Part shown: in pieces, positions 25,724 to 35,398 of the stretch
How positions within the stretch are numbered: the first letter of the stretch is position 1
Layout of the letters: each line of letters begins with the position of its first letter
DNA from: Nocardioides marinisabuli
GTDB lineage: Bacteria; Actinomycetota; Actinomycetes; Propionibacteriales; Nocardioidaceae
DNA: 64,000 bases
Assembly: GCF_013466785.1 (NCBI RefSeq)
Contig: NZ_CP059163.1
Coordinates: 1,426,001 to 1,490,000 of the forward strand
Direction: 5' to 3'
Notes under the pieces: model-generated
The model's database searches: none
What the model was told of the DNA's origin: nothing
Seen by the model: the letters and a program-made list of their open reading frames with translations, nothing else
Position numbers and translations under genes: made by a program

Positions 25724-25999
25724 TCAGCCGCGCTCGCCGGGACGCCGCTCCTGGCGGAGGTCCTCCTCGCCGAGGCCGCCCAGGTGGGTCGCCAGCGCCA
25801 CGAGCAGCAGGAAGCCGCCCCAGACCAGCCCGGCCACCAGCACCATGCCGGGGGCCTGGAGGTCGCCGGTCACCCCCGCGAGCACCAGCGAGACGGCCGT
25901 CGCGATCGCGATCGTCCAGACCCCGCGACGGGCGAGCCGCGCCGGGCGGGTGCCCGAGCGGGTTCCCGAGCGGTCGGACGGCTGCTCGGTGTCGCTCAC
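25724..25999 (-). CDS. Small two-helix membrane protein of unknown function
   Basis: This 91-aa protein has a charged N-terminus (SDTEQPSDRSGTRSG), two hydrophobic helices (WTIAIATAVSLVLAGV and MVLVAGLVWGGFLLLVALA) and an acidic/Arg tail. No family is recognised. GTG 25999 is chosen because the preceding AGGGTGGTGG could act as ribosome site; GTG 26005 is close. It is divergent from the gene at 26066. Confidence 0.6.
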   Translation of the reverse strand: MSDTEQPSDRSGTRSGTRPARLARRGVWTIAIATAVSLVLAGVTGDLQAPGMVLVAGLVWGGFLLLVALATHLGGLGEEDLRQERRPGERG

Positions 26000-26065
26000 G
26001 TCCACCACCCTAGTGAGGCGCCGCCCGGCTGGGCGCCGCGCAGGCGGTTGCGGCAGGCTGGGCGC

Positions 26066-26710
26066 ATGGAACCCGACGGCGCCCGCGAGCGGCTCGCTGC
26101 CTGGCTCGAGGAGCTCGGCCTGGTCGAGCACCTGGCCGAGGCCGGGCTGCCCACGATGGTGCGCGACGACCAGGGTCGGGCCGTGTGGACCGACCCCGGC
26201 ACCGGTGCCGAGCTGAGCGACGACCAGGTGGCCGAGCTCGACGCGGTGCTGCACCAGGAGGGCAGCGACCCGGCCCACGCCGTGCCGGTGCCGCTGCTGC
26301 AGATCGCCCGCCAGGCGCGGGTGCACGACGAGCTGCTCACCAGCGCGTGGCACAGCTACGAGAGCCTCGCCCGGCTGCGCGGCGCCTCGGTGGAGCGCAC
26401 CCGCTTCGCGGTGCACAAGGCGGCCGGGCAGCACCGGCTGCTCGCGGTGACCGGCCCGGCCGGGCTGATGGTGCCCGACTTCCAGCTCGACGCCACCGGG
26501 GAGGTGCGCCCCGAGCTGGTCGACCTCCTCGAGCCGCTGCTCGCCGCCGGCATGGACGGCTGGAAGGCGTGGGCCTGGCTGACCCGCCCGGCCGCCCTGG
26601 CCGCCGGGCTGGTGCCCGAGCAGGCCGCCGCGAGCCCCGACCCCGCCGACGTCGACGTCGTACGCCGCGCGGCGCAGCGGCTGGCCCGCACCGTCGCCGG
26701 CACCGGCTGA
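26066..26710 (+). CDS. Unknown protein, possible Xre/MbcA/ParS-like toxin-binding fold
   Basis: I do not firmly recognise this 214-aa soluble protein. The middle (residues ~85-125) has a helix-turn-helix-like stretch, YESLARLRGASVERTRFAVH. The C-terminal part, MVPDFQLDATGEVRPEL...WKAWAWLTRPAALAAGLVPEQ (shown in parts), has the pattern of DUF2384-type antitoxin ends, where a Trp-x-x-x-Leu-x-x-Pro segment is conserved. No RES-domain toxin gene follows; the next gene is a convergent lipid kinase. Function is open. Confidence 0.6.
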   Translation: MEPDGARERLAAWLEELGLVEHLAEAGLPTMVRDDQGRAVWTDPGTGAELSDDQVAELDAVLHQEGSDPAHAVPVPLLQIARQARVHDELLTSAWHSYESLARLRGASVERTRFAVHKAAGQHRLLAVTGPAGLMVPDFQLDATGEVRPELVDLLEPLLAAGMDGWKAWAWLTRPAALAAGLVPEQAAASPDPADVDVVRRAAQRLARTVAGTG

Positions 26711-26733
26711 CCGTCGGCCGGCCGGGTCAGCCG
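26704..26733. terminator. Bidirectional terminator between convergent genes
   Basis: CGGCTGACC (26704-26712) pairs with GGTCAGCCG (26725-26733), a 9-bp stem. It overlaps the stop codons of both convergent genes (26710 and 26727). Confidence 0.55.
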
Positions 26734-27641
26734 ATGACCCGCAGCGCGCCGGGTCGCACCTCCACGACGGCCGGCTCGGCGGCCAGGCCGGGCAGCACGC
26801 CCAGCGGCTCGCCGTCCCCGCCGACGGGCAGCGGCGTGCGGCCGTCGGCGTTGAGCTCGACGCGGGCGCCGCGCAGCACCGTGACCTGGGGCAGGTCGAC
26901 GTGAGAGCCGTCGTAGATCTTCGGGAACGAGCGCACCAGGGCGGTGCGCGAGGCGGCCTCCACCACGACGACGTCGAGCAGGCCGTCGTCGACCACGGCA
27001 CCGGGGGCCACCTTCATGCCCTTGCCGTAGTAGGCCGAGCCGGCCACCACGACCAGCGCCGCGGCGTACTCGCCGACCCGGCCGTCGACGGCGACCCGGA
27101 AGCGACCGGGCTGGTAGGTGGCGATGGCGCGCACCGCGGCGAGCGGGTATTGCAGCTTCTGCGGCGTCCAGCGCATCCGGTCGACCATCGCGGCGGCCCG
27201 GGCGTCGATGCCCGAGTAGACCGACCCCGCCACCAGCCGGCTCGACGCGCCGGGCGGGGTCCAGGCCAGGAGGTCGACCTCCCGCACGGGCGCCCGCAGC
27301 AGGTGCTCGGCGATCGCCTCGGGCTCGGAGGGCAGCCCCAGCATCCGCGCGAAGTCGTTGCCGCGGCCCGCGGGGAGCACGCCCAGGGTGCCGCCGCCCC
27401 GGGAGACCGCGCCGGCCAGGTGGGAGAGCATCCCGTCGCCGCCGACCGAGACCACGACGTCGCCGCGCTCGACCGCGGCCTGCACCAGGGTGTCGGTGGC
27501 GCGCGGCCCGGGCGAGTAGGTGACGTCGACCGACGCCCCGGCCTCGCGCAGCACCCGCGCGACCGGCACCACCGCCTCCGGGGCCGCACCGCCGCCGGAG
27601 GCGGGGTTGACCAGGAACGTGAAGGAGCGGACGTCGCTCAC
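26727..27641 (-). CDS. Diacylglycerol/lipid kinase (DagK family)
   Basis: This 304-aa lipid kinase phosphorylates diacylglycerol or a related lipid with ATP. The family motifs are FLVNPASGGG at the N-terminus, VVVSVGGDGMLSHLAGAV (the GGDGT-type ATP site) and LGVLPAGRGNDFARMLGLP; YGKGMKVAPGA and DDGLLDVVVV follow. GTG 27641 overlaps the flavoprotein stop (GTGA). The order matches M. tuberculosis Rv2251-Rv2252 as I recall, where Rv2252 is a diacylglycerol kinase. Confidence 0.9.
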   Translation of the reverse strand: MSDVRSFTFLVNPASGGGAAPEAVVPVARVLREAGASVDVTYSPGPRATDTLVQAAVERGDVVVSVGGDGMLSHLAGAVSRGGGTLGVLPAGRGNDFARMLGLPSEPEAIAEHLLRAPVREVDLLAWTPPGASSRLVAGSVYSGIDARAAAMVDRMRWTPQKLQYPLAAVRAIATYQPGRFRVAVDGRVGEYAAALVVVAGSAYYGKGMKVAPGAVVDDGLLDVVVVEAASRTALVRSFPKIYDGSHVDLPQVTVLRGARVELNADGRTPLPVGGDGEPLGVLPGLAAEPAVVEVRPGALRVIG

Positions 27642-29251
27642 GGGACCAGCACCCCCGGGTTGAGGATGCCGGTGGGGTCGAGGTCGGCCTTGACCGCCCG
27701 CAGGACCGAGGCGCCCAGGTCGCCGATCTCGGCGCTCAGCCACGGCCGGTGGTCGGTGCCGACGGCGTGGTGGTGGCTGATGGTGGCGCCGTTGGCGGTG
27801 ATCGCGTCGTTGGCCGCGGCCTTGGCGCGCCCCCAGCGCTCCAGCGGCTGCTCGCCCGCGGCGGTGGCGACGGTGAAGTAGAGCGAGCAACCGGTCTCGT
27901 AGACGTGGGAGAGGTGGCACAGCACGATCGCCGAGCCGCCGTCGGCGCCCAGCTCGCGCTCGAGCGCGGCGCGCACGTCGGCGTACAGCGCGTCGACCTT
28001 CGACCAGAAGGTCGCGGTCTCGAGGGTCTCGACGAGCACGCCGACGTCGAGCATCGAGTCGCGCAGGTACGGCGCGTTGAAGCGGCCGTGGGCCCACGAG
28101 GCGCCCGGCTCCTCGCCCAGCGGGGTGCCGCCGAGGCCGGCGAGCACCTCGGTGACCGCGGCGCGGCGCGCCTCGACCTGGCCGGGGGTGCCCTCGTGGC
28201 CCACGATCATCAGGCAGCCGGTGGCCTGCTCGCCGATCGCGTCGGGGCGGGCCAGGTTGAGCCCGGTCTCGGCCTCGTCGGAGAGCCGCAGCACGGTCGG
28301 GAGCAGACCCGACTGGACGAGCGTGCGCATCGCGGTGGCGCCCTCGACGAAGGAATCCCAGCGCCAGCCCTCGTAGACCTTGACCTCGGGCAGCCGGCGG
28401 ACCCGGACGGTGACCGCGGTGATGACGCCGAAGGCGCCCTCGGAGCCCAGCACCAGCTGGCGCAGGTCGGGGCCGGCGGCGTTGGCCGGCGACGAGCCGA
28501 GGCGCCACTCGCCGCGCGGCGTGGCCACCCGCAGCCCGACGACCATCTGGTCGAAGCGGCCGTAGCCGGCGCTGGACTGGCCCGAGGAGCGGGTGGCGGC
28601 GAAACCGCCGATCGAGGCGTGCTGGAAGGACTGTGGGTAGTGGCCCAGGCACAGGCCGTGCTCGGCCAGCAGCGCCTCGGCCTCGGGCCCGCGCAGGCCG
28701 GGCTCGAGGGTGGCGGTCATCGAGACCTCGTCGACCTCGAGGAGCGCGTCGAGGCGGACCAGGTCGAGCGAGACCAGCCCGGCGTACCCGTCGCGGCGCG
28801 CGGCGAGGCCGCCGGTCACGCAGGTGCCGCCACCGAAGGGCACGACGGCCAGGTGGTGCTCGACGGCCAGGGCCAGCACCGCGGCCACCTCGTCGTGGTC
28901 GGCGGGGCGCACCACCACGTCGGGGGCGTCGCCGAGGTCGCCGGCGCGGGCGCGCAGCAGGTCGGGGGTCGACTTGCCGCGGGTGCGCAGCCGGCGGGAC
29001 TCGTCGTCGGTGTGCACGTGGTCGGGGCCGGCGATCGCGCGCAGTCCGGCGAGCACCTCGTCGGTGACGCCCACCGGGGCCAGCGTGACGTTCGCGGTCG
29101 CGGGGGTGTCGGCCAGGCCGAAGGCGAGCTCGACGAGGCCGCGCGCCGCCTCGGGCAGCGGGGTCGCGGCGGCCGGGTCGCCCCAGCGCTGCGGGTGCAT
29201 CTCACGGGGGTGCGCGTCGAGGGTCGTGGGAGAGCTGGTGTCGTGGGTCAC
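27638..29251 (-). CDS. FAD-binding oxidase, alkyldihydroxyacetonephosphate synthase-like
   Basis: This 537-aa flavoprotein has a PCMH FAD domain (VVPFGGGTCVTGGL, GLCLGHYPQSFQHASIGG, LVLGSEGAFGVIT) and a C-terminal FAD-oxidase domain ending in ISHHHAVGTDHRPW, like the HHG-V motif of alkyl-DHAP synthase. The early MHPQRWGDP also fits. AGPS makes ether lipid precursors; bacterial relatives are mostly untested. GTG 29251 is used; ATG 29200 (MHPQRW) is an alternative that would give a 68-bp leader. It is coupled to the lipid kinase. Confidence 0.85.
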   Translation of the reverse strand: MTHDTSSPTTLDAHPREMHPQRWGDPAAATPLPEAARGLVELAFGLADTPATANVTLAPVGVTDEVLAGLRAIAGPDHVHTDDESRRLRTRGKSTPDLLRARAGDLGDAPDVVVRPADHDEVAAVLALAVEHHLAVVPFGGGTCVTGGLAARRDGYAGLVSLDLVRLDALLEVDEVSMTATLEPGLRGPEAEALLAEHGLCLGHYPQSFQHASIGGFAATRSSGQSSAGYGRFDQMVVGLRVATPRGEWRLGSSPANAAGPDLRQLVLGSEGAFGVITAVTVRVRRLPEVKVYEGWRWDSFVEGATAMRTLVQSGLLPTVLRLSDEAETGLNLARPDAIGEQATGCLMIVGHEGTPGQVEARRAAVTEVLAGLGGTPLGEEPGASWAHGRFNAPYLRDSMLDVGVLVETLETATFWSKVDALYADVRAALERELGADGGSAIVLCHLSHVYETGCSLYFTVATAAGEQPLERWGRAKAAANDAITANGATISHHHAVGTDHRPWLSAEIGDLGASVLRAVKADLDPTGILNPGVLVP

Positions 29252-29268
29252 GTGTTACAGTGTGACAC
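29252..29268. promoter_or_regulatory. TetR operator filling the divergent gap
   Basis: GTGTTACAGTGTGACAC is a near-perfect 17-bp dyad (only the central base and one pair break symmetry) that occupies exactly the space between the flavoprotein GTG and the TetR ATG. A related dyad (arms GTGACACA and TGTGTCAC) overlaps the TetR start at 29262-29286. The adjacent TetR protein is the likely ligand. The spacing implies leaderless mRNA or a later flavoprotein start. Confidence 0.7.
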
Positions 29269-29868
29269 ATGACGTCACTGTGTCACAACGATGCGCCGGG
29301 AGACCCCCGCGACGCCTACCTCGACGCGGCCCGCGAGTGCATCCTCGACGTCGGCTGGCGGCGTACGACGCTCACCGAGGTCGCGCGCCGGGCCGGCGTG
29401 TCGCGGATGACGATCTACCGCTCCTGGGCCGACATGCCGACGCTGCTCGGCGACCTGATGACCCGCGAGTGGTCGGGCCTGGTCGCCTCGACGACCGCGG
29501 AGGACACCGGCGACCGCGACCCCGTCGAGCGGATCGTCGACGAGGTGGTGCGCACCATCGGCGCGCTGCGCCGCAACGAGCTGTTCGTGCGCATCGTCGA
29601 GCTCGACCCCGACCTGGTGCTGCCCTACCTGCTGCACCGCCGCGGTCGCTCCCAGGAGCTGATCGTGACCCTGCTCGCCGACGCGGTCGCCCGCGCTCAG
29701 GCCGAGGGGGTGGTGCGGCCCGGGCCGCCGCTGGCCATCGCCCGCAGCCTGGTGCTGGCCGCCCACGGCTTCGTGCTCTCGGCGCACACGATGGTCGACG
29801 ACCAGGTCGGCGCCGACGACCTCGACGCCGAGCTGCGCCACCTGCTGACCCGGGCGCTGCGCCCGTGA
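29269..29868 (+). CDS. TetR family regulator of the lipid cluster
   Basis: This 199-aa repressor has the TetR helix-turn-helix WRRTTLTEVARRAGVSRMTIYRSW at residues ~27-50 (quoted in part) and an all-helical ligand domain. It diverges from the flavoprotein/kinase operon with a 17-bp gap that is itself a dyad, and overlaps glpD by 4 bp (GTGA). It probably controls both arms. The ligand is unknown but a fatty or ether lipid is a reasonable guess from context. Confidence 0.9.
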   Translation: MTSLCHNDAPGDPRDAYLDAARECILDVGWRRTTLTEVARRAGVSRMTIYRSWADMPTLLGDLMTREWSGLVASTTAEDTGDRDPVERIVDEVVRTIGALRRNELFVRIVELDPDLVLPYLLHRRGRSQELIVTLLADAVARAQAEGVVRPGPPLAIARSLVLAAHGFVLSAHTMVDDQVGADDLDAELRHLLTRALRP

Positions 29869-31437
29869 GCGCGCCCACCGGCAGCCCGACGCGCATCCGG
29901 GCGGGCCTGGCCGACGCCCCCGAGCAGGTCGACCTCGTCGTGGTCGGGCTCGGCGTCACCGGCGCCGGCGTCGCCCTCGACGCCGTGACCCGCGGCCTGA
30001 GCGTGCTCGCCGTCGACGCCCACGACCTCGCCTTCGGCACCTCGCGGTGGAGCTCGAAGATGGTGCACGGCGGGCTGCGCTACCTCGCTCAGGGCCAGGT
30101 CGGCGTGGCCCACGAGAGCGCGGTCGAGCGCGGCACCCTGATGGAGACCACCGCACCCCACCTGGTCCGCGCGATGCCGATGCTGATCCCGCTCACCACC
30201 AGCACGCCCGCGCTGCAGCGGGTGCTCTCGCGCAGCGGACTGGCCGCCGGCGACCTGCTGCGCCGCGGGGCCCGCACCAGCGCCGAGACCCTCCCCCATG
30301 CCCACCCCGCGACGCCTCTCCCGCACCGAGGCCCTCGCGATGGCGCCCGGCCTGCGCCCCGCCGGCCTGCGCGGCGGGCTGCTGGGCTGGGACGGCCAGC
30401 TCGAGGACGACGCCCGCCTGGTCACCACCATCGCGCGCACCGCGGCGTCGTACGGCGCCCACGTGCGCACGCGCGCCAGGGTGCTGCACGCCAGCGGCAC
30501 GTCGGTGGCGCTGCGCGACGAGCTCACCGGCGCCACCCGCACCGTGCGCGCCCGCTCGGTCGTCAACGCCACGGGCGTGTGGGCCGGCGACCTGGCCGAG
30601 GAGGTGACGCTGCGCCCCAGCCGCGGCACCCACCTGGTGCTGCGCGGCGACCGGCTGCCGGGGCTGCGCACCAGCGTCTTCGCGCCCGTGCCGGGCTCGA
30701 CCAACCGGTTCGTGATGGTGCTCCCCCAGCCCGACGGCACCATCTACGTCGGCCTCACCGACGAGCCGGCCCCCGGCCCCGTGCCCGACGTGCCGCAGCC
30801 GACCGAGCCCGAGATCGGCTTCCTGCTCGACGTGGTCGCCGCGACCTTCGCCGAGCCGCTGCACCGCGCCGACGTCGTGGGTGCGTACGCCGGGCTGCGT
30901 CCGCTGCTCGACGTCGCGGGCCCCGACGCGGCCGGCCAGACCGCCGACCTGTCCCGGCGCCACGCGGTGCTGACCGGCCGCACCGGCATGGTCACCGTCG
31001 TCGGCGGGAAGCTCACCACCTACCGCCGGATGGCCCAGGACGCCGTCGACACCGCCGTCGCCGGCGCCGGGCTCGACGCCGGCCCCTGCGGCACGGCCGC
31101 GCTGCCGCTGCTCGGCGCCGCACCGCGGCCCGTCCTCGACGCGCTCGAGGAGCCCGCGCGGCTGGTGCGCCGCTTCGGCACCGACGCCGCGCTGGTGCTC
31201 GGCACGGCCCGCGAGGTCACGGGCCTGGGCGACGACGAGCTGCTGGCCCCGGCGGCCCCGACGGTCCCGGTGACCCTGGCCGAGCTCGTCTTCGCGGTGA
31301 CCCACGAGGGCGCCCACGACGTCGACGACCTCCTCGAGCGGCGTACCCGGGTGGGGCTGGTGGGCGCCGACCGGGCGCTGGCCGAACCGGCCGCCGAGCG
31401 TGCCCTCGCGCTGGCGGCGATGAGTCCGGGACGCTAG
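29865..31437 (+). pseudogene. glpD: Glycerol-3-phosphate dehydrogenase GlpD, frameshifted at a C5 run
   Basis: This FAD enzyme oxidises glycerol 3-phosphate to dihydroxyacetone phosphate. The N-terminal part (VVGLGVTGAGVALDAVTRGL, WSSKMVHGGLRYLAQGQ) and the rest (PRRLSRTEALAMAPGLRP, VNATGVWAGDL, GKLTTYRRMAQDA) lie in different frames. Dropping one C from the five at 30293-30297 joins them into 523 aa plus stop, a normal GlpD length, with no other damage. The break is either a sequence error or a recent mutation. GTG 29865 overlaps the tetR stop. Confidence 0.85.
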
Positions 31438-31478
31438 CCGGGTCGGAGCGGTGACGGCACACTGTGAGGAGCACACCG

Positions 31479-32515
<1,037 letters not shown>

Positions 32516-32519
<4 letters not shown>

Positions 32520-33152
32520 GCGCGCAGCTCGACCGGGCGGTCGGGCTGCTGGAGGCGTCGCTGACGGGCACCCGCGAGGTGCTCGGCCGGGTCGGTGCGC
32601 GCGACCTGCGCCGGGCCACCCCCTGCGCGGGCTGGGACCTCGCCGCGCTGGTGCGGCACATGGACGAGTCCCTGGCGGCCTACCTCGAGGCCAGCCACGG
32701 CCACCTCCGGCTGGCACCGCTCCCCGCGCCCGCCGCGGCGCCCGGCGGTGCGCCCGTCGCGTCGGTGCGGGCCCGGGCCTGCACCCTGCTCGGCGCGTGG
32801 TCCCTGGCCGCCGAGCAGGACCTCGACGGGGTCGCCCTCGACGGGGCCACCCTCGACGGGGCCAATCTCGAGGGGGCCGGCCTGCCGGCCGACCTGCTCG
32901 TCTCCACCGCGGCCCTGGAGGTCGCGGTGCACGGCTGGGACGTCGCCCGCAGCCTCGACGACCCCGGATGCCCGACGGTGCTGACCGAGGCCCTCGCGGC
33001 CGCGCTGCTGCCGGTGGCCAGGTGCACGGTCGCCGCCGGTCGCGGCAGCGGCCACTTCGCACCGGCCGTCGCGACCCCGCTGCGCGCCGGCGCCCCGGCG
33101 GTCCTGCTGGGGCTGCTGGGTCGTACGCCGGCCCCGCCCCCGCTCGGCCTGA
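32516..33152 (+). CDS. TIGR03086 family (mycothiol-dependent maleylpyruvate isomerase/DinB-like) protein, probable frameshift near C-terminus
   Basis: This protein has TPCAGWDLAALVRHM and EVAVHGWDVARSL, the metal-site motifs of the TIGR03086/MDMPI-N four-helix family. The frame has no stop until 34360, running through the next gene. Removing one C from the C5 run at 33137-33141 brings TGA 33150-33152 into frame and gives 211 aa, the expected size. A four-unit 15-bp repeat inside (32822-32881) encodes LDGATLDGANLEG, like a short pentapeptide-repeat insert. It is coupled to the sigma gene. Confidence 0.7.
32822..32881 (+). repeat. Four 15-bp tandem units coding pentapeptide-like repeats
   Basis: CTCGACGGGGTCGCC is followed by three close copies, with 1 to 3 changes each. 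They encode LDGVA, LDGAT, LDGAN, LEGAG inside the TIGR03086 protein. Confidence 0.75.
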
Positions 33153-33218
33153 CTGGACCGGCCGGCGACGATCACGCGAAATACCGCGGGCAAAACTTTA
33201 CCTTCCTACGCTGCTGCC

Positions 33219-34217
33219 ATGGCCCTGGCCCCGACGCCCCCGACCGCTGCCGGCGGCGCCCTCACGACCGCGGGCCGGCTCCAGCAGGTCGGGGTGCTGC
33301 TGCGGACCGGCCGGGTCCGCGACGCGGCGGGCGTGCTGGCCGTGCTGGCCGCCGCGCCGCCCACCGCCACCGGCGAGCGCGCCACGCTGCTCGCCGCCCG
33401 GGTCGAGGTGCTGCTGGGCCGCGGCGACCTGACCACCGCCGCCACGCTCGTGGGCCCGCTGCTCGACCTGGTCACGGTGCCCGGGCCCAGCGGCCAGGCG
33501 GCCGCGGCGGTGGCGCACCACGCCCTCGGCGACCTCGCGGCCGCCGCCGGCGACCTCGACTCCTCGGTCGAGCACCTCACCCGGGCCGGCGCGCTGGCGC
33601 CCGACGCCGACCCCGAGCAGCTGCCCTGGCGCGCCAGCCAGGCCCTCGCCCTGGCCCGGGCCCGCCGGCCCCAGGAGGCCGCCCGCCAGGCCCGCGCCCA
33701 CCTGCGGGTCGGGCGGGCCGCCGGGTCGGCGTACGCCGTCGCCCAGGGGCTGCGCGCGCTGGCCACCGTCAGCACCACCGGCGAGGGCCGCCTGCTGCTC
33801 GAGGAGGCGCGCGAGACGCTCGCCGGGGGCCCGGCGGCCCGGCTCTCCGCGCAGGTCGACACCGACCTGGCCGGGCTGCTGGTGCTCTCCGGCGAGGGCT
33901 CCTCGCCCCGGGTGGTGCGGCTGCTGCGCGCCGCGGAGACGTACGCCGCCGACCAGGGGCTGTGGCCGCTGCGCCAGCGTGCCCGGCGGCTGCTCGACCT
34001 CGTGGGCGCGAGCGCGGAGGGGCGCAGCGAGGCGCTGGCCGCCCTCACCCTGGCCGAGCGTCGGGTCGCCGAGCTGGCGGTGCAGGGCCTGAGCAACCGC
34101 GAGATCGCCACCGCGCTGGTGGTGACGGTCAAGGCCGTCGAGTGGCACCTGTCGCGGGTCTACCGCAAGGTGCAGATCACCTCGAGGCGCGAGCTCGCCG
34201 GCGCACTGATGGGCTGA
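33219..34217 (+). CDS. LuxR family transcriptional regulator with TPR-like N-terminus
   Basis: This 332-aa protein has an Ala-rich helical-repeat region (residues ~15-260, TPR-like) and a C-terminal LuxR/GerE helix-turn-helix: LTLAERRVAELAVQGLSNRE, then VVTVKAVEWHLSRVYRKVQI. It resembles the C-terminal part of LAL/MalT-type regulators without the ATPase domain. The target is unknown. A relatively AT-rich patch (33176-33212) just upstream likely holds its promoter. It is convergent with the DUF2332 gene. Confidence 0.85.
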   Translation: MALAPTPPTAAGGALTTAGRLQQVGVLLRTGRVRDAAGVLAVLAAAPPTATGERATLLAARVEVLLGRGDLTTAATLVGPLLDLVTVPGPSGQAAAAVAHHALGDLAAAAGDLDSSVEHLTRAGALAPDADPEQLPWRASQALALARARRPQEAARQARAHLRVGRAAGSAYAVAQGLRALATVSTTGEGRLLLEEARETLAGGPAARLSAQVDTDLAGLLVLSGEGSSPRVVRLLRAAETYAADQGLWPLRQRARRLLDLVGASAEGRSEALAALTLAERRVAELAVQGLSNREIATALVVTVKAVEWHLSRVYRKVQITSRRELAGALMG

Positions 34218-34235
34218 GTCGCTCAGGAGCGCTCA
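34212..34235. terminator. Bidirectional terminator, luxR/DUF2332
   Basis: CTGAGTCGCT and AGCGCTCAG pair as a 9-bp stem with one bulged T across the 15-bp gap between two convergent genes. Confidence 0.45.
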
Positions 34236-35276
34236 GGGCAGGTCCGGGTCCGGTGCGGTCCAGGTCAGGGCGCGGCCGTGGGCGTGCGTCCAGCCCACCG
34301 CCCGGCCGTCGAGGCCCAGCACGAACAGGCCCGGCGGCGGGGCGGGGCCGGTGGCGGTGACGCCGGGCAGCACGTCGGGACCCTCGTTGCTGAGCCAGTG
34401 GCAGGCCCCCTCGGCGACCAGCCCCCGCAGCAGCTCCTCGGCCCGGCGCCGGGCCGGTTCGGGCAGGTAGCTGAGCACGGCGCTGTGCTGCACCACGACC
34501 CGGCCGTGGGCCGCGGCCCGCTCGACCAGGGCCGGCAGCTCCTCGACCAGGTCGCCCGCGACGAGGTGCGGCGGGTCCTGCCGAGCCACCTCGACCGCGG
34601 CAGCCAGCACCCGGCGACGGTCCTCGTGCTCGGGCCAGACCAGCGTCTCGAGCCAGTCGGTGGCGTCGTGGTCGGTGACGTCGAGGGGGTGCAGGTCGAC
34701 GCCACCGCGCCAGGCGACCCGGGGCAGCCGGCCGGGCAGCGGGGCGCACGCCGCGCCGGCCCCGTCGACCCGGCACTCCAGCACCGGCCGGCCCTCGCCG
34801 ACCCCCACCTCGTGCACGACCTCACCGTCGGGAGCGCGGTAGCGGTGGCCCCACCGGTCGGGGTAGAGGCACAGCCCGGCGCTCGCGCCGACCTCGACCA
34901 GCGCCAGCGGCTCGTCACCGAGCGCGGCCACCGCGGCCAGCGCCGGCAGCAGGGTCGCCATCCGCCCGGCCTCGTTGGTCTGCGTGGCGCGGGAGAGGAT
35001 CGTGGCCCGCACCGACCCGTCGTCGCCGAGCAGCGCCGCCCGCAGCGCGTCGTACGGCGCCGGGGCCGCCACGCCGTGCCACCGCGCCGCGGCGAAGACC
35101 AGGTTCGGCTGGCGCTTCGGCGCCGGCAGCGTCTCGAGCCAGGCCCGCACCTCGGCGTCACCGACCACGCCCAGCGCCCACTCGGTGAAGCACGGTGAGT
35201 CGTCGGCGGCCCCGGCGTACGCCGCGAAGTCCTCGTAGACCGCCACCACGTCACCCTCGACCAGCACGCCCCCCAC
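34233..35276 (-). CDS. DUF2332 family protein
   Basis: This 347-aa protein shows the DUF2332 pattern: PAPKRQPNLVFAAARWHG, TQTNEAGRMATLLPAL and LALVEVGASAGLCLYPDRWG. The GASAGL segment looks like an S-adenosylmethionine-binding loop, and the family is often proposed to be methyltransferase-like, but no reaction is known. GTG 35276 is used; GTG 35267 is possible. It diverges from the NfeD-like gene across a 22-bp-period repeat. Confidence 0.8.
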   Translation of the reverse strand: MGGVLVEGDVVAVYEDFAAYAGAADDSPCFTEWALGVVGDAEVRAWLETLPAPKRQPNLVFAAARWHGVAAPAPYDALRAALLGDDGSVRATILSRATQTNEAGRMATLLPALAAVAALGDEPLALVEVGASAGLCLYPDRWGHRYRAPDGEVVHEVGVGEGRPVLECRVDGAGAACAPLPGRLPRVAWRGGVDLHPLDVTDHDATDWLETLVWPEHEDRRRVLAAAVEVARQDPPHLVAGDLVEELPALVERAAAHGRVVVQHSAVLSYLPEPARRRAEELLRGLVAEGACHWLSNEGPDVLPGVTATGPAPPPGLFVLGLDGRAVGWTHAHGRALTWTAPDPDLP

Positions 35277-35283
35277 TATCGCC

Positions 35284-35349
35284 GACCCGGCCCATATCTC
35301 ACGCTGACCCGGCGCACATCTCGCCTCGAGCCGGCCCGAACCGACGCCG
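35284..35349 (+). repeat. 22-bp-period repeat, family 1, copy A
   Basis: Three 22-bp units at 35284, 35306 and 35328 begin GACCCGGCCCATATCTC, GACCCGGCGCACATCTC and GAGCCGGCCCGAACC. It lies in the divergent gap between DUF2332 and the NfeD-like gene, so unlike the other copies it is in a promoter region. Confidence 0.7.
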
Positions 35350-35398
35350 GGTAAAGGCCGGTGCTGCGCGACTCGGCCGGTTGAGGGAGGGTGGGCCC

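Noticed and set aside
35284..35349. CRISPR origin for the 22-bp units
   Set aside because: The units abut directly with no spacers and no cas genes are near.
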